Source: DATLBY01 sp035526665 (GTDB taxonomy: Bacteria; Acidobacteriota; Terriglobia; Bryobacterales; Bryobacteraceae). From it: DNA of 22,171 nt. Positions 8,701 to 13,772 of the stretch are shown here, in pieces. The notes under the pieces are model-generated. The model worked only from the letters and a program-made list of their open reading frames with translations. It did no database searches and was not told the origin of the DNA. Each line of letters starts with the position of its first letter. The first letter of the stretch is position 1. Location of the stretch: assembly GCA_035526665.1 (NCBI GenBank), contig DATLBY010000112.1, positions 1 to 22,171 of the forward strand, read 5' to 3'. Position numbers and translations under genes: made by a program.

Positions 8701-9988
8701 GCTGATCCACCATTGTATTGATGGTGTTCTTCAGCTCGAGAATTTCGCCGCGCGCATCCACCGTAATTTTGGTCGAAAGATCGCCCTTGGCAACAGCGGT
8801 GGTTACGCCGGCAATGTTGCGCACCTGGCTGGTGAGGTTACCGGCCATGAAGTTTACCGAATCAGTGAGATCCTTCCAGACGCCGCCAACACCTTTCACC
8901 TCCGCCTGACCGCCCAGCTCACCTTCCGTGCCTACCTCGCGCGCCACGCGGGTGACTTCGCCGGCGAAGGCATTCAACTGGTCCACCATGGTGTTGATGG
9001 TGTTCTTCAGCTCAAGAATTTCGCCACGCGCATCCACCGTAATTTTGGTCGAAAGATCGCCCTTGGCAACAGCGGTGGTCACGCCCGCGATGTTCCGCAC
9101 CTGAGCCGTCAGGTTGCCGCCCATCGAGTTCACGCTGTCTGTCAGATCCTTCCAGACTCCGCCCACTCCGCGCACTTCCGCCTGGCCGCCGAGCTTGCCT
9201 TCGGTACCGACTTCGCGGGCGACACGGGTCACTTCCGAGGCGAACGAGCTGAGCTGATCCACCATGGTGTTGATGGTGTTTTTGAGCTCGAGAATTTCGC
9301 CGCGCGCGTCGACCGTGATCTTGGTAGTTAAGTCACCCCGGGCAACGGCTGTGGTCACGCCCGCGATGTTTCGCACCTGTCCGGTGAGGTTGCTCGCCAT
9401 GGAATTGACGCTCTCCGTCAGATCCTTCCACGTTCCGGCAACTCCCTTCACCACGGCCTGGCCGCCGAGCTTTCCCTCCGTACCCACTTCACGCGCCACT
9501 CGCGTGACTTCCGATGCGAATGAGTTTAACTGGTCCACCATCGTGTTCACGACGCGGGCAGTGCGGAGGAATTCGCCCTTCAACGAGCGGCCATCCACTT
9601 CGAGCGCCATGGTCTGCGAGAGATCTCCCTTCGCCACGGCCCCGATGACACGGGCCACCTCGGTGGAAGGCTGGACCAGGTCGCCAATCAGGCTATTGAC
9701 CGATTCGACGCACGATCCCCACCCGCCGGAGGCGTTGGACACGCTCGCACGCTGGGTGATCTTACCCTCTTTACCCACCGCCCGGCTGATTCGCTCGAGC
9801 TCGGCCGCCAGGTTCTGATTCAGCTCGACAATTTCGTTCAGGGTGTCGTTTATCTTACCGGCGATGCCGATCTGTTCGACCGGCATGCGAACGGAGAAAT
9901 CCCCTTTGCGCAGGGCGGCTAAAACTTTAAGAAGCTGTTTATTATCAAGGCTTTCACTGGATGGAATGGTGGCAGGTCGCGTAGGCAT
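2717..9988 (-). CDS. Giant poly-HAMP hybrid histidine kinase (HAMPn-GAF-HisKA-HATPase-REC3)
   Basis: A 2423-residue soluble hybrid kinase without a transmembrane segment. Residues ~15-1440 are a tandem array of about 15-16 92-residue units, each with GD(L/F) near its start and WKDLTDSVN-like and NLTxQVRNIA-like segments. Each unit corresponds to the paired HAMP modules known from fungal group III (Nik1-type) kinases. Next come a GAF domain (~1475-1610), a long coiled coil (~1615-1705), HisKA with His1723 in FLANMSHELRTPLN, and HATPase (NLLSNALKF, DTGIGIP, GGTGLGL). Three receivers follow: REC1 with Asp2068 (TLDIRLPDM), REC2 with Asn2191 in place of Asp (VINSELPDM), and REC3 with Asp2338 (LMDIMMPEMDG). 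No HPt domain is seen. ATG 9988 has AGGA 5 nt upstream. It likely senses a cytosolic or osmotic cue through HAMP conformational change and phosphorylates partners, first of all the overlapping receiver-kinase. The ligand is unknown. Confidence 0.95.
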   Translation of the reverse strand: MPTRPATIPSSESLDNKQLLKVLAALRKGDFSVRMPVEQIGIAGKINDTLNEIVELNQNLAAELERISRAVGKEGKITQRASVSNASGGWGSCVESVNSLIGDLVQPSTEVARVIGAVAKGDLSQTMALEVDGRSLKGEFLRTARVVNTMVDQLNSFASEVTRVAREVGTEGKLGGQAVVKGVAGTWKDLTESVNSMASNLTGQVRNIAGVTTAVARGDLTTKITVDARGEILELKNTINTMVDQLSSFASEVTRVAREVGTEGKLGGQAEVRGVGGVWKDLTDSVNSMGGNLTAQVRNIAGVTTAVAKGDLSTKITVDARGEILELKNTINTMVDQLNAFAGEVTRVAREVGTEGELGGQAEVKGVGGVWKDLTDSVNFMAGNLTSQVRNIAGVTTAVAKGDLSTKITVDARGEILELKNTINTMVDQLNAFAGEVTRVAKEVGTEGKLGGQAEVKGVGGVWKDLTDSVNSMAGNLTSQVRNIAGVTTAVAKGDLSTKITVDARGEILELKNTINTMVDQLNGFASEVTRVAREVGTEGKLGGQAEVKGVAGTWKDLTESVNSMAGNLTNQVRNIAEVTTAVANGDLSRKITVAVRGEILELKNTINTMVDQLNAFAGEVTRVAREVGTEGKLGGQADVKGVGGVWKDLTDSVNFMAGNLTSQVRNIAEVTTAVATGDLSRKITVDVRGEILELKNTINTMVDQLNGFASEVTRVAREVGTEGKLGGQAQVKGVAGTWKDLTESVNSMASNLTGQVRNIAGVTTAVAKGDLSTKITVDARGEILELKNTINTMVDQLSSFASEVTRVAREVGTEGELGGQAEVKGVGGVWKDLTDSVNSMAGNLTAQVRNIANVTTAVANGDLSRKITVDVRGEILELKNTINTMVDQLNSFAGEVTRVAREVGTEGKLGGQAEVKGVAGTWKDLTDSVNSMASNLTGQVRNIAEVTTAVANGDLSRKITVDVRGEILELKNTINTMVDQLNAFASEVTRVAREAGTEGKLGGQADVRGVGGTWKDLTDSVNSMVSNLTGQVRNIAEVTTAVANGDLSRKITVDVRGEILELKNTINTMVDQLNAFAGEVTRVAREVGTEGKLGGQADVKGVAGTWKDLTDSVNSMAGNLTGQVRNIAQVTTAVARGDLSTKITVDVRGEILELKNTINTMVDQLSSFASEVTRVAREVGTEGKLGGQAEVKGVAGTWKDLTDSVNSMAGNLTAQVRNIANVTTAVANGDLSRKITVDVQGEILELKNTINTMVDQLNSFASEVTRVAREVGTEGKLGGQAEVRGVAGTWKDLTDNVNSMAGNLTTQVRGIAKVVTAVANGDLKRKLVLETKGEIAELADTINGMIDTLATFADQVTTVAREVGIEGKLGGQARVPGAAGIWRDLTNNVNQLAANLTTQVRAIAEVATAVTKGDLTRSIAVEAQGELAALKDNINQMIGNLKATTLTNTEQDWLKTNVARFTRMLQGQRDLLAVSKLVLSELAPLVSAQQGIFYINEVMAEEPTLKLLASYAYKERKQLAQNFRFGEGLVGQCALEKERILLTNVPDDYIKINSGLGEASPLNIVVLPVLFEGQVKAVIELASFNQFSEIHLAFLDQLVESMGIVLNTIAATMRTEELLKQSQALTEELQSQQEELTVGNRRLEAQASTLQQSEELLRMQQEELQQKNTELQEKAQLLAEQKTEVERKNREVEQAKQALEEKAEQLALISKYKSEFLANMSHELRTPLNSLLILAKVLSENNEGKLSPKQVKFAETIYSSGTDLLALINDILDLSKIESGMMAIDQDDILFSDLRDYVFRTFRHVADGKGVGFTVELEEDLPKVMSTDTKRLQQVLKNLLSNALKFTEHGKVTLNIRKAETGWSPDHDALSSSRTVIAFEVTDTGIGIPEDKQKVIFEAFRQADGTTSRKYGGTGLGLSISREIARLLGGEIRISSKPGQGSTFTLYLPQTYIPTVFQSRPSESVLKTEPVKSDIPAAWPSSEPIAKPKPAAADSEPPVLLSPEVEDDRAEIVPGDKVLLIVEDDAAYVPMLVELAHKKGFKALVALRGDKGLAMAKEHKPDAITLDIRLPDMAGWMVLNRLKYDPETRHIPVHVISMDEDYRRGLAMGADSYLEKSDDTTALVDTFDKIQSSLKPGVRQILIVDADEIRREETVDVIGESGDLITNFAGTAREALEAAEEKDFDCAVINSELPDMPVPELIEKIQKQAGRSELPIIIYPADSPSPELEMQLKKCAETAIVKLVRSKERLLEETAIFLSRKESDFSEEQKRMLDVARQRDTVLAGGKILIIDDDVRNIFALTSGLERHKLEVLHAESGKAGIEVLKKNPDIDLVLMDIMMPEMDGYETTRAIRQMKQFRSLPIVALTAKAMKGDREKCIEAGTSDYIAKPVVLEELIDLLRIWLPQTHDHAMAGTLQEGGDV
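5670..9560 (-). repeat. 276-bp tandem repeat array encoding HAMP units
   Basis: The segment encoding (N)TMVDQL recurs at an exact 276-nt period, at about 6228, 6504, 6780, 7056, 7332, 7608, 7884, 8160, 8436, 8712, 8988, 9264 and 9540. That gives 13 in-phase copies, with two diverged copies at about 5952 and 5676. The period equals 92 codons and never slips frame. Protein identity between the central copies is very high, while many third codon positions differ (for example gatcctt versus gatcttt). The copies are therefore not all products of very recent duplication. The outermost copies on both sides are the most diverged, which is usual for arrays homogenised internally by recombination. Confidence 0.93.
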
Positions 9989-10201
9989 GGGTATCCTGGT
10001 GTCCGGTATCCGAAGTTAGATTCAATAACAGGTCAAATGTAACATCAAAATTAATGACTTACGAACTAGGACTCATCGGACGGGTTGAGCGTCCTTCGGG
10101 TTTATCGGGAGATTCGCTTCCGGCCATAAGGCCTGCCCGTTACGTTGGAGAACCGAGGGGCAGGCAGGCCTCGGATGCGACGGCTATAATCTAAGTACGC
10201 G
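9989..10201. promoter_or_regulatory. Divergent intergenic region, giant kinase / miaB
   Basis: This 213-bp region separates two outward-facing genes and must hold both promoters. On the + side, a perfect TATAAT at 10185-10190 lies 11 nt before the miaB ATG without a Shine-Dalgarno sequence. On the - side, a weak candidate is TTGATG with TTGAAT 17 nt further on, within about 10050-10020. Other structure: a GGACG/CGTCC hairpin (10078-10094), a perfect 9-bp inverted repeat AGGCCTGCC/GGCAGGCCT (10129-10137 and 10163-10171), and two copies of GGTATCC (9990-9996 and 10005-10011) around the kinase ribosome-binding site. No ORF here is convincing. Confidence 0.5.
10185..10190 (+). promoter_or_regulatory. 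Consensus -10 element of miaB
   Basis: TATAAT lies 11 nt upstream of the miaB start codon. No good -35 hexamer is visible at 16-18 nt spacing. Transcription would begin about 4-5 nt before the ATG, giving a leaderless or near-leaderless transcript, consistent with the absence of a Shine-Dalgarno sequence. Confidence 0.55.
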
Positions 10202-11518
10202 ATGAACAAGTTTTACATCGAAACATTTGGCTGCCAGATGAATGCGCATGATTCCGAGAAGGTTGTCGGAACTATGATTGCCAAAGGTTACGAGCAGACC
10301 GCAACGGTGGAAGCCGCGGATCTGGTCCTCTACAACACGTGCAGCATCCGCGACAAAGCCGAGCAAAAAGTATTTCATCGGCTGGACCAGTTCAAACGAC
10401 AGCAAAAGGGCAAGATTTTCGGCGTACTTGGCTGCGTTGCCCAGCAGGAAGGCGAGCGTATTTTCGACAAGGCGCCCCATGTCAGCCTGGTCTGCGGCTC
10501 GGCAAGCTATCACAAGCTTCCGGAGCTTCTGGTGCAGTTGCAGAGGGGGGACAAACGGGTTACCGGGCTCAGTCTCGATACCGAGGAGGCATTCGAAACC
10601 CCGCTCACCCGGCGCGACAATCCGCACAAGGCTTACATCACTATTATCGAAGGCTGCGACAAGTCGTGCGCCTATTGCGTGGTGCCGTTTACCCGCGGAC
10701 CCGAACGCAGCCGCACTTCAGAAAGCATTCTTCGCGAGGCGCGCGAGCTGGTGGCGGCCGGCTACACTGAGGTTCAGCTGCTGGGCCAGAACGTCAACAG
10801 CTATCGGGATCCCTCAGCCGGTGCTTGGGATTTCGCCACTCTGTTGCGTCATATAGGTCAGGTCCCCGGAATGCGCCGCGTACGCTTCACCACGTCACAT
10901 CCAAGGGACTTCGTGAAGAGCATCATCGACGCCATCGACGAGAACCCGGTCCTCTGCAACCACGTCCACCTGCCGGTGCAATCCGGGTCCAGCCGGGTCC
11001 TCAGTGCGATGCAGCGGCTCTACACGCGCGACGAGTACCTTCGGCGCATTGAATGGATGAAGAACGCGTCTCGCAGCATCGCCATTACCACGGACATCAT
11101 TGTGGGGTTTCCGGGGGAGATGGAAGAAGATCTGCGCCACACGTTGGATCTTCTGGACGAGGTCGAGTACGATGCGCTGTTCGCCTTCAAGTACTCGCGC
11201 CGGCCGAACACGCCCGCGCTGACGCTGGAAGATCAGATCACCGAAGAGGAAAAGGTGCGGCGCCTGGCGATGGTCAATGAGAAGCAGCGCGCCATTCAGA
11301 TCCGCCGTAATGCCGGCTATGTGGGAACCGTCCAGGACGTGCACGTGGAGGGATACAACACCGCGCTCACGCAATGGATCGGCCGCACTTCGGAAAATAA
11401 GACGCTGAATTTCACTGCCCCCGCAGCGCCTGGCGCCGGCTCACTGCTTGGTTCCTACCAGCCGGTCCGCGTTACGCGTTCGCTGCCTAACTCGCTGGTG
11501 GGAGAGTCGGCCGCTTAG
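10202..11518 (+). CDS. miaB: tRNA-2-methylthio-N6-isopentenyladenosine(37) synthase MiaB
   Basis: A 438-residue radical-SAM methylthiotransferase that adds the 2-methylthio group to i6A37 in tRNAs reading UNN codons. The N-terminal UPF0004 domain opens with FYIETFGCQMN and carries the three auxiliary [4Fe-4S] ligands Cys11, Cys47 (YNTCSIRDKAEQK) and Cys78 (LGCVAQ). The radical-SAM CxxxCxxC motif is Cys152-Cys156-Cys159 (EGCDKSCAYCVVPFTRGPE). LLGQNVNSY and TTDIIVGFPGE are family signatures. The C-terminal ~70 residues (from GYVGTVQDVHVEG) form the TRAM domain. The YNTCSIRDKAEQKVF signature favours MiaB over RimO or MtaB. Length is normal. No Shine-Dalgarno is present and a TATAAT is 11 nt upstream, so initiation is probably leaderless. 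Its partner miaA is not in the window. Confidence 0.97.
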   Translation: MNKFYIETFGCQMNAHDSEKVVGTMIAKGYEQTATVEAADLVLYNTCSIRDKAEQKVFHRLDQFKRQQKGKIFGVLGCVAQQEGERIFDKAPHVSLVCGSASYHKLPELLVQLQRGDKRVTGLSLDTEEAFETPLTRRDNPHKAYITIIEGCDKSCAYCVVPFTRGPERSRTSESILREARELVAAGYTEVQLLGQNVNSYRDPSAGAWDFATLLRHIGQVPGMRRVRFTTSHPRDFVKSIIDAIDENPVLCNHVHLPVQSGSSRVLSAMQRLYTRDEYLRRIEWMKNASRSIAITTDIIVGFPGEMEEDLRHTLDLLDEVEYDALFAFKYSRRPNTPALTLEDQITEEEKVRRLAMVNEKQRAIQIRRNAGYVGTVQDVHVEGYNTALTQWIGRTSENKTLNFTAPAAPGAGSLLGSYQPVRVTRSLPNSLVGESAA

Positions 11519-11546
11519 CGATAACGAGACGGCTTCCGGACGCCCC

Positions 11547-11552
11547 TATAAT
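11547..11552 (+). promoter_or_regulatory. -10 element of the bifunctional nuclease gene
   Basis: TATAAT lies 20 nt before the ATG at 11573, followed by a strong GGGGAGG ribosome-binding site at 11561-11567. No clear -35 is seen. The next two genes probably have their own promoter here in addition to any read-through from miaB, which ends 28 nt upstream. Confidence 0.5.
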
Positions 11553-11572
11553 GGAAGTTAGGGGAGGACAAC

Positions 11573-12058
11573 ATGGAAGTAGAAATGAAAATCCGTGGTT
11601 TGACGATGGACCCGGTGACGCAGATGCCAATTGTCGTCCTCAAAGATGTGAACGGCGGCTCCGTGCTGCCAATCTGGGTGGGCATCTTCGAAGCGAATGC
11701 GATCGCGCTCGAGATTGAGAAGGTTTCGACGCCGCGGCCCATGACTCACGATCTTTTAAAGACGGTGCTGGTGGGCCTGAATACCGGGGTGAAAAAGATC
11801 GTGGTGAACGAGCTGAAGGATGACACCTTCTATGCGCTTATCTGGCTGGAGAAAGACGGTGAGCTGATTAGCGTGGATTCCCGTCCGAGTGACGCGCTGG
11901 CGCTGGCTCTGCGCCTGGATTGCCCGATTTATGTGGACGATTCCGTTCTGAAGTCGTCCAAGACGACCAACTCTATCAGCGACAAAGTGCAAAATGACGA
12001 GCTGCGGAAATGGCTGGAAGGCCTGAACGACGACGAACTCGGCCGATACAAAATGTAG
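11573..12058 (+). CDS. Bifunctional nuclease family protein (DUF151/BFN)
   Basis: A 161-residue protein of the BFN/DUF151 family, which is widespread in bacteria and plants; members have been reported to have DNase and RNase activity. Recognisable family features are the start EVEMKIRGLTMDPVTQMPIV, the segment VLPIWVGIFEANAIALEIE, the RPMTHDLL motif, and the signature SVDSRPSDALALALRLDCPIY. It lacks the C-terminal UVR extension of some homologues. ATG 11573 is set by GGGGAGG five bases upstream. It lies 54 nt downstream of miaB and 7 nt upstream of a small orphan gene, forming a probable two-gene unit with the latter. Biological role in this organism is unknown; the family call is secure, the nuclease activity is family knowledge. 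Confidence 0.92.
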   Translation: MEVEMKIRGLTMDPVTQMPIVVLKDVNGGSVLPIWVGIFEANAIALEIEKVSTPRPMTHDLLKTVLVGLNTGVKKIVVNELKDDTFYALIWLEKDGELISVDSRPSDALALALRLDCPIYVDDSVLKSSKTTNSISDKVQNDELRKWLEGLNDDELGRYKM

Positions 12059-12065
12059 CCGCCAT

Positions 12066-12377
12066 ATGATGGAGATCTTTGAGCGGCTGGTGGCCGCCGG
12101 AATTCAGCTTCTCCCAAGCACCCAGATCACAACCCACTTTGTTTTTGAGCGGGACGGCTTTGCCGCGCTCGTTGAGCGCAAGGGCGACGCCTTCGGAAGC
12201 ATTGGCAGCGCCGGTCTTCTAGGTGAAAAAGGGTTCGCGCCGCTCGTTCTCCGAAATGGGGAGACTTATTTTGTAGCGCGCGGATTTGAGCAATCCGCCT
12301 CGCCGGAACAGGTGCAGGGCATTCGCCGTTTTCAATCGGATTTGCAGTCGGCTCTCGAACAGCCGGCGGCTTCTTGA
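12066..12377 (+). CDS. Small conserved-looking protein, unknown function
   Basis: A 103-residue protein beginning with two Met codons (12066 and 12069), 7 nt after the stop of the BFN gene, so most likely translated from the same mRNA. The sequence looks like a compact alpha/beta fold: an initial helix (MEIFERLVAAGIQLL), then strands such as HFVFERDGFAALVERK, FAPLVLRNGETYFVARG, and a C-terminal helix (SPEQVQGIRRFQSDLQSALEQ). No signal peptide, membrane segment or catalytic motif is seen. I do not recognise the family. It ends 4 bp before the stop codon of the convergent nitrilase-type gene. Confidence 0.75.
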   Translation: MMEIFERLVAAGIQLLPSTQITTHFVFERDGFAALVERKGDAFGSIGSAGLLGEKGFAPLVLRNGETYFVARGFEQSASPEQVQGIRRFQSDLQSALEQPAAS

Positions 12378-12381
12378 CGCA

Positions 12382-13680
12382 CTACGGTACCTTTACATCC
12401 ACGCGCTGCTCTTTCATTCTCCGTGCGCGCATGTCCCCCAGGCCGCGGCTCCAATACCGTTTGTTCAAATCGACCGTGAAAATTGCCGCTGTTCCGTTGG
12501 CCGGCGCCGCCGCGAGCCGTTCTCCATCGGGATCCATGATGTAGGTGGGATGATCGTAGCCCGAGGTCACCAGAAATACTTTATTGTCGATCGCGCGCGC
12601 CTTGGCCAGCGTCTCGTCGCCGCCCCAGATCGGCAGTAGTAAGACTTCCGCCCCTTGCCGGGCCAGGGCTCTCGCCGGGTCGGAAAAGAAAACGTCATAG
12701 CAGATCATCAGCCCTACGGTTCCGAAATCGGTCCGGAATACAGGATAGTCATTGCCCGGCGTGAGACCGCCTTCGACCTCGCTGGCCGGCAGATAGACCT
12801 TACGGTATTTGCCGGCGATCTCGCCGCGGCGGTCCAGCAGTACGGCGGTGTTATACACTGTGGACCCTTCGCGTTCATAAATTCCCGCCGCGACATAGCT
12901 GGACCGCTGCCTGGCCAACTCAGCCAGCGTTCTTGTAGTGGGCCCTGGAATGGTCTCCGCTACCTCGACATACTCCTTTCCCGTGCCGATTACCGTAATC
13001 CCCTCAGGCAGCAGAATGACATCTGTCTTGCCGGGGACCAGCCGTTCCACCGCCGCTACAAATTGCCTCACGCTCTCGGCCGGGGACTTCGTGCGGGAGG
13101 GACGCAGGTTAATCGAAGCGATACTCACGCGGCGGGGCTCCGGCGGCGCAATCGGCGTGAAGGAGATGTCGTCCCACCACACCGTGCCTTGCGGCGCGTT
13201 GGACAGGTACAGCTGCAGCACAGCGGACGAGCCTCCGGGCGGAGCCTGTACATCCGCGGTAACCCTGTTCCATTCGCCTTCGCGCGAGGTCTGGTAGACG
13301 TAGTCCGGTACCCCGGCGCGCTTTTTCGCGGCAGTCAGCCAGTCCACCCGCGGGAGAATCTGCAGGGACTCGTAGGGAACACCCGTGCATCGGTAGTATG
13401 CTATGAACCGGTACCAGGCCCCTGGTTCCACCCCCGGCGCAACAAATTCCCAACCTCCATGCTCGCCCGCGATTCCGTTCCCGGAGATGGCCAGCGAACC
13501 CGTGCGGCTGCGGTAATGAACGTTGTCTACAAAGACGCGCGGGGCGATCTCGGCGCGAGGGCTCCAGGACCTCCACCCCGGAGGCAAGCCATTCTCCCCT
13601 GCAACGAAGCCCGATTGGGTGACGGAAAGGGGGGCCGCCAGCAAAGCCGTCGCAAAGAAAATCAGTCCGGGGAAACGCAT
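12382..13680 (-). CDS. Secreted carbon-nitrogen hydrolase with N-terminal carbohydrate-binding-like domain
   Basis: A 432-residue protein. Residues 1-~21 are a signal peptide (MRFPGLIFFATALLAAP). Residues ~25-178 look like a beta-sandwich (WEFVAPGVEPGAWYRFIAYY and a final VWWDDISFTPI, a typical jelly-roll ending). Residues ~184-430 are a nitrilase-superfamily domain with the Glu-Lys-Cys triad Glu226 (LLPEGIT), Lys294 (YRKVYLP) and Cys327 (LMICYDVFF). Such domains hydrolyse amides or nitriles; the substrate is unknown. ATG 13680 was preferred over an upstream in-frame ATG at 13848 because it begins the signal peptide and a -10-like TAGAAT lies 7 nt before it, while the longer form would run through the terminator of the preceding gene. 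Intracellular localisation is usual for nitrilases, so an exported version is notable. Confidence 0.88.
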   Translation of the reverse strand: MRFPGLIFFATALLAAPLSVTQSGFVAGENGLPPGWRSWSPRAEIAPRVFVDNVHYRSRTGSLAISGNGIAGEHGGWEFVAPGVEPGAWYRFIAYYRCTGVPYESLQILPRVDWLTAAKKRAGVPDYVYQTSREGEWNRVTADVQAPPGGSSAVLQLYLSNAPQGTVWWDDISFTPIAPPEPRRVSIASINLRPSRTKSPAESVRQFVAAVERLVPGKTDVILLPEGITVIGTGKEYVEVAETIPGPTTRTLAELARQRSSYVAAGIYEREGSTVYNTAVLLDRRGEIAGKYRKVYLPASEVEGGLTPGNDYPVFRTDFGTVGLMICYDVFFSDPARALARQGAEVLLLPIWGGDETLAKARAIDNKVFLVTSGYDHPTYIMDPDGERLAAAPANGTAAIFTVDLNKRYWSRGLGDMRARRMKEQRVDVKVP

Positions 13681-13687
13681 AGTTCTA

Positions 13688-13713
13688 ATTCTATGCTGAA
13701 TTGCGGGTATCAA
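13688..13713 (-). promoter_or_regulatory. Putative leaderless promoter of the nitrilase-type gene
   Basis: On the - strand a TAGAAT (13693 to 13688) ends exactly 7 nt before the ATG at 13680, so the expected +1 coincides with the start codon. No Shine-Dalgarno sequence is present. A TTGATA (13713 to 13708) lies 14 nt upstream, a short spacing for a -35, and overlaps the T-tract of the neighbouring terminator. Confidence 0.45.
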
Positions 13714-13753
13714 AAACAAAGGGGCGCATGGCTCAACATCTACCATGCGCCCC
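13711..13753 (-). terminator. Intrinsic terminator of the TPR-like protein gene
   Basis: A perfect 11-bp stem (GGGGCGCATGG at 13721-13731 pairing with CCATGCGCCCC at 13743-13753) encloses an 11-nt loop. Read on the - strand it is followed by TTTGTTTTTG. It lies 19 nt after the TAG of the upstream gene (13773) and has the G+C-rich stem plus T-run form of a rho-independent terminator. Confidence 0.9.
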
Positions 13754-13772
13754 CAGGAGAGAGAAAAAAAGA

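Noticed and set aside
5670..9560. The 276-bp repeats as a CRISPR-like or mobile repeat array
   Set aside because: The period is an exact multiple of three, there are no spacers, and all copies are in one continuous reading frame of a recognisable HAMP protein.
10072..10200. Possible riboswitch in the leader of the giant kinase, suggested by the hairpins
   Set aside because: I could not match the conserved core of any known riboswitch class, and the hairpins are simple dyads.
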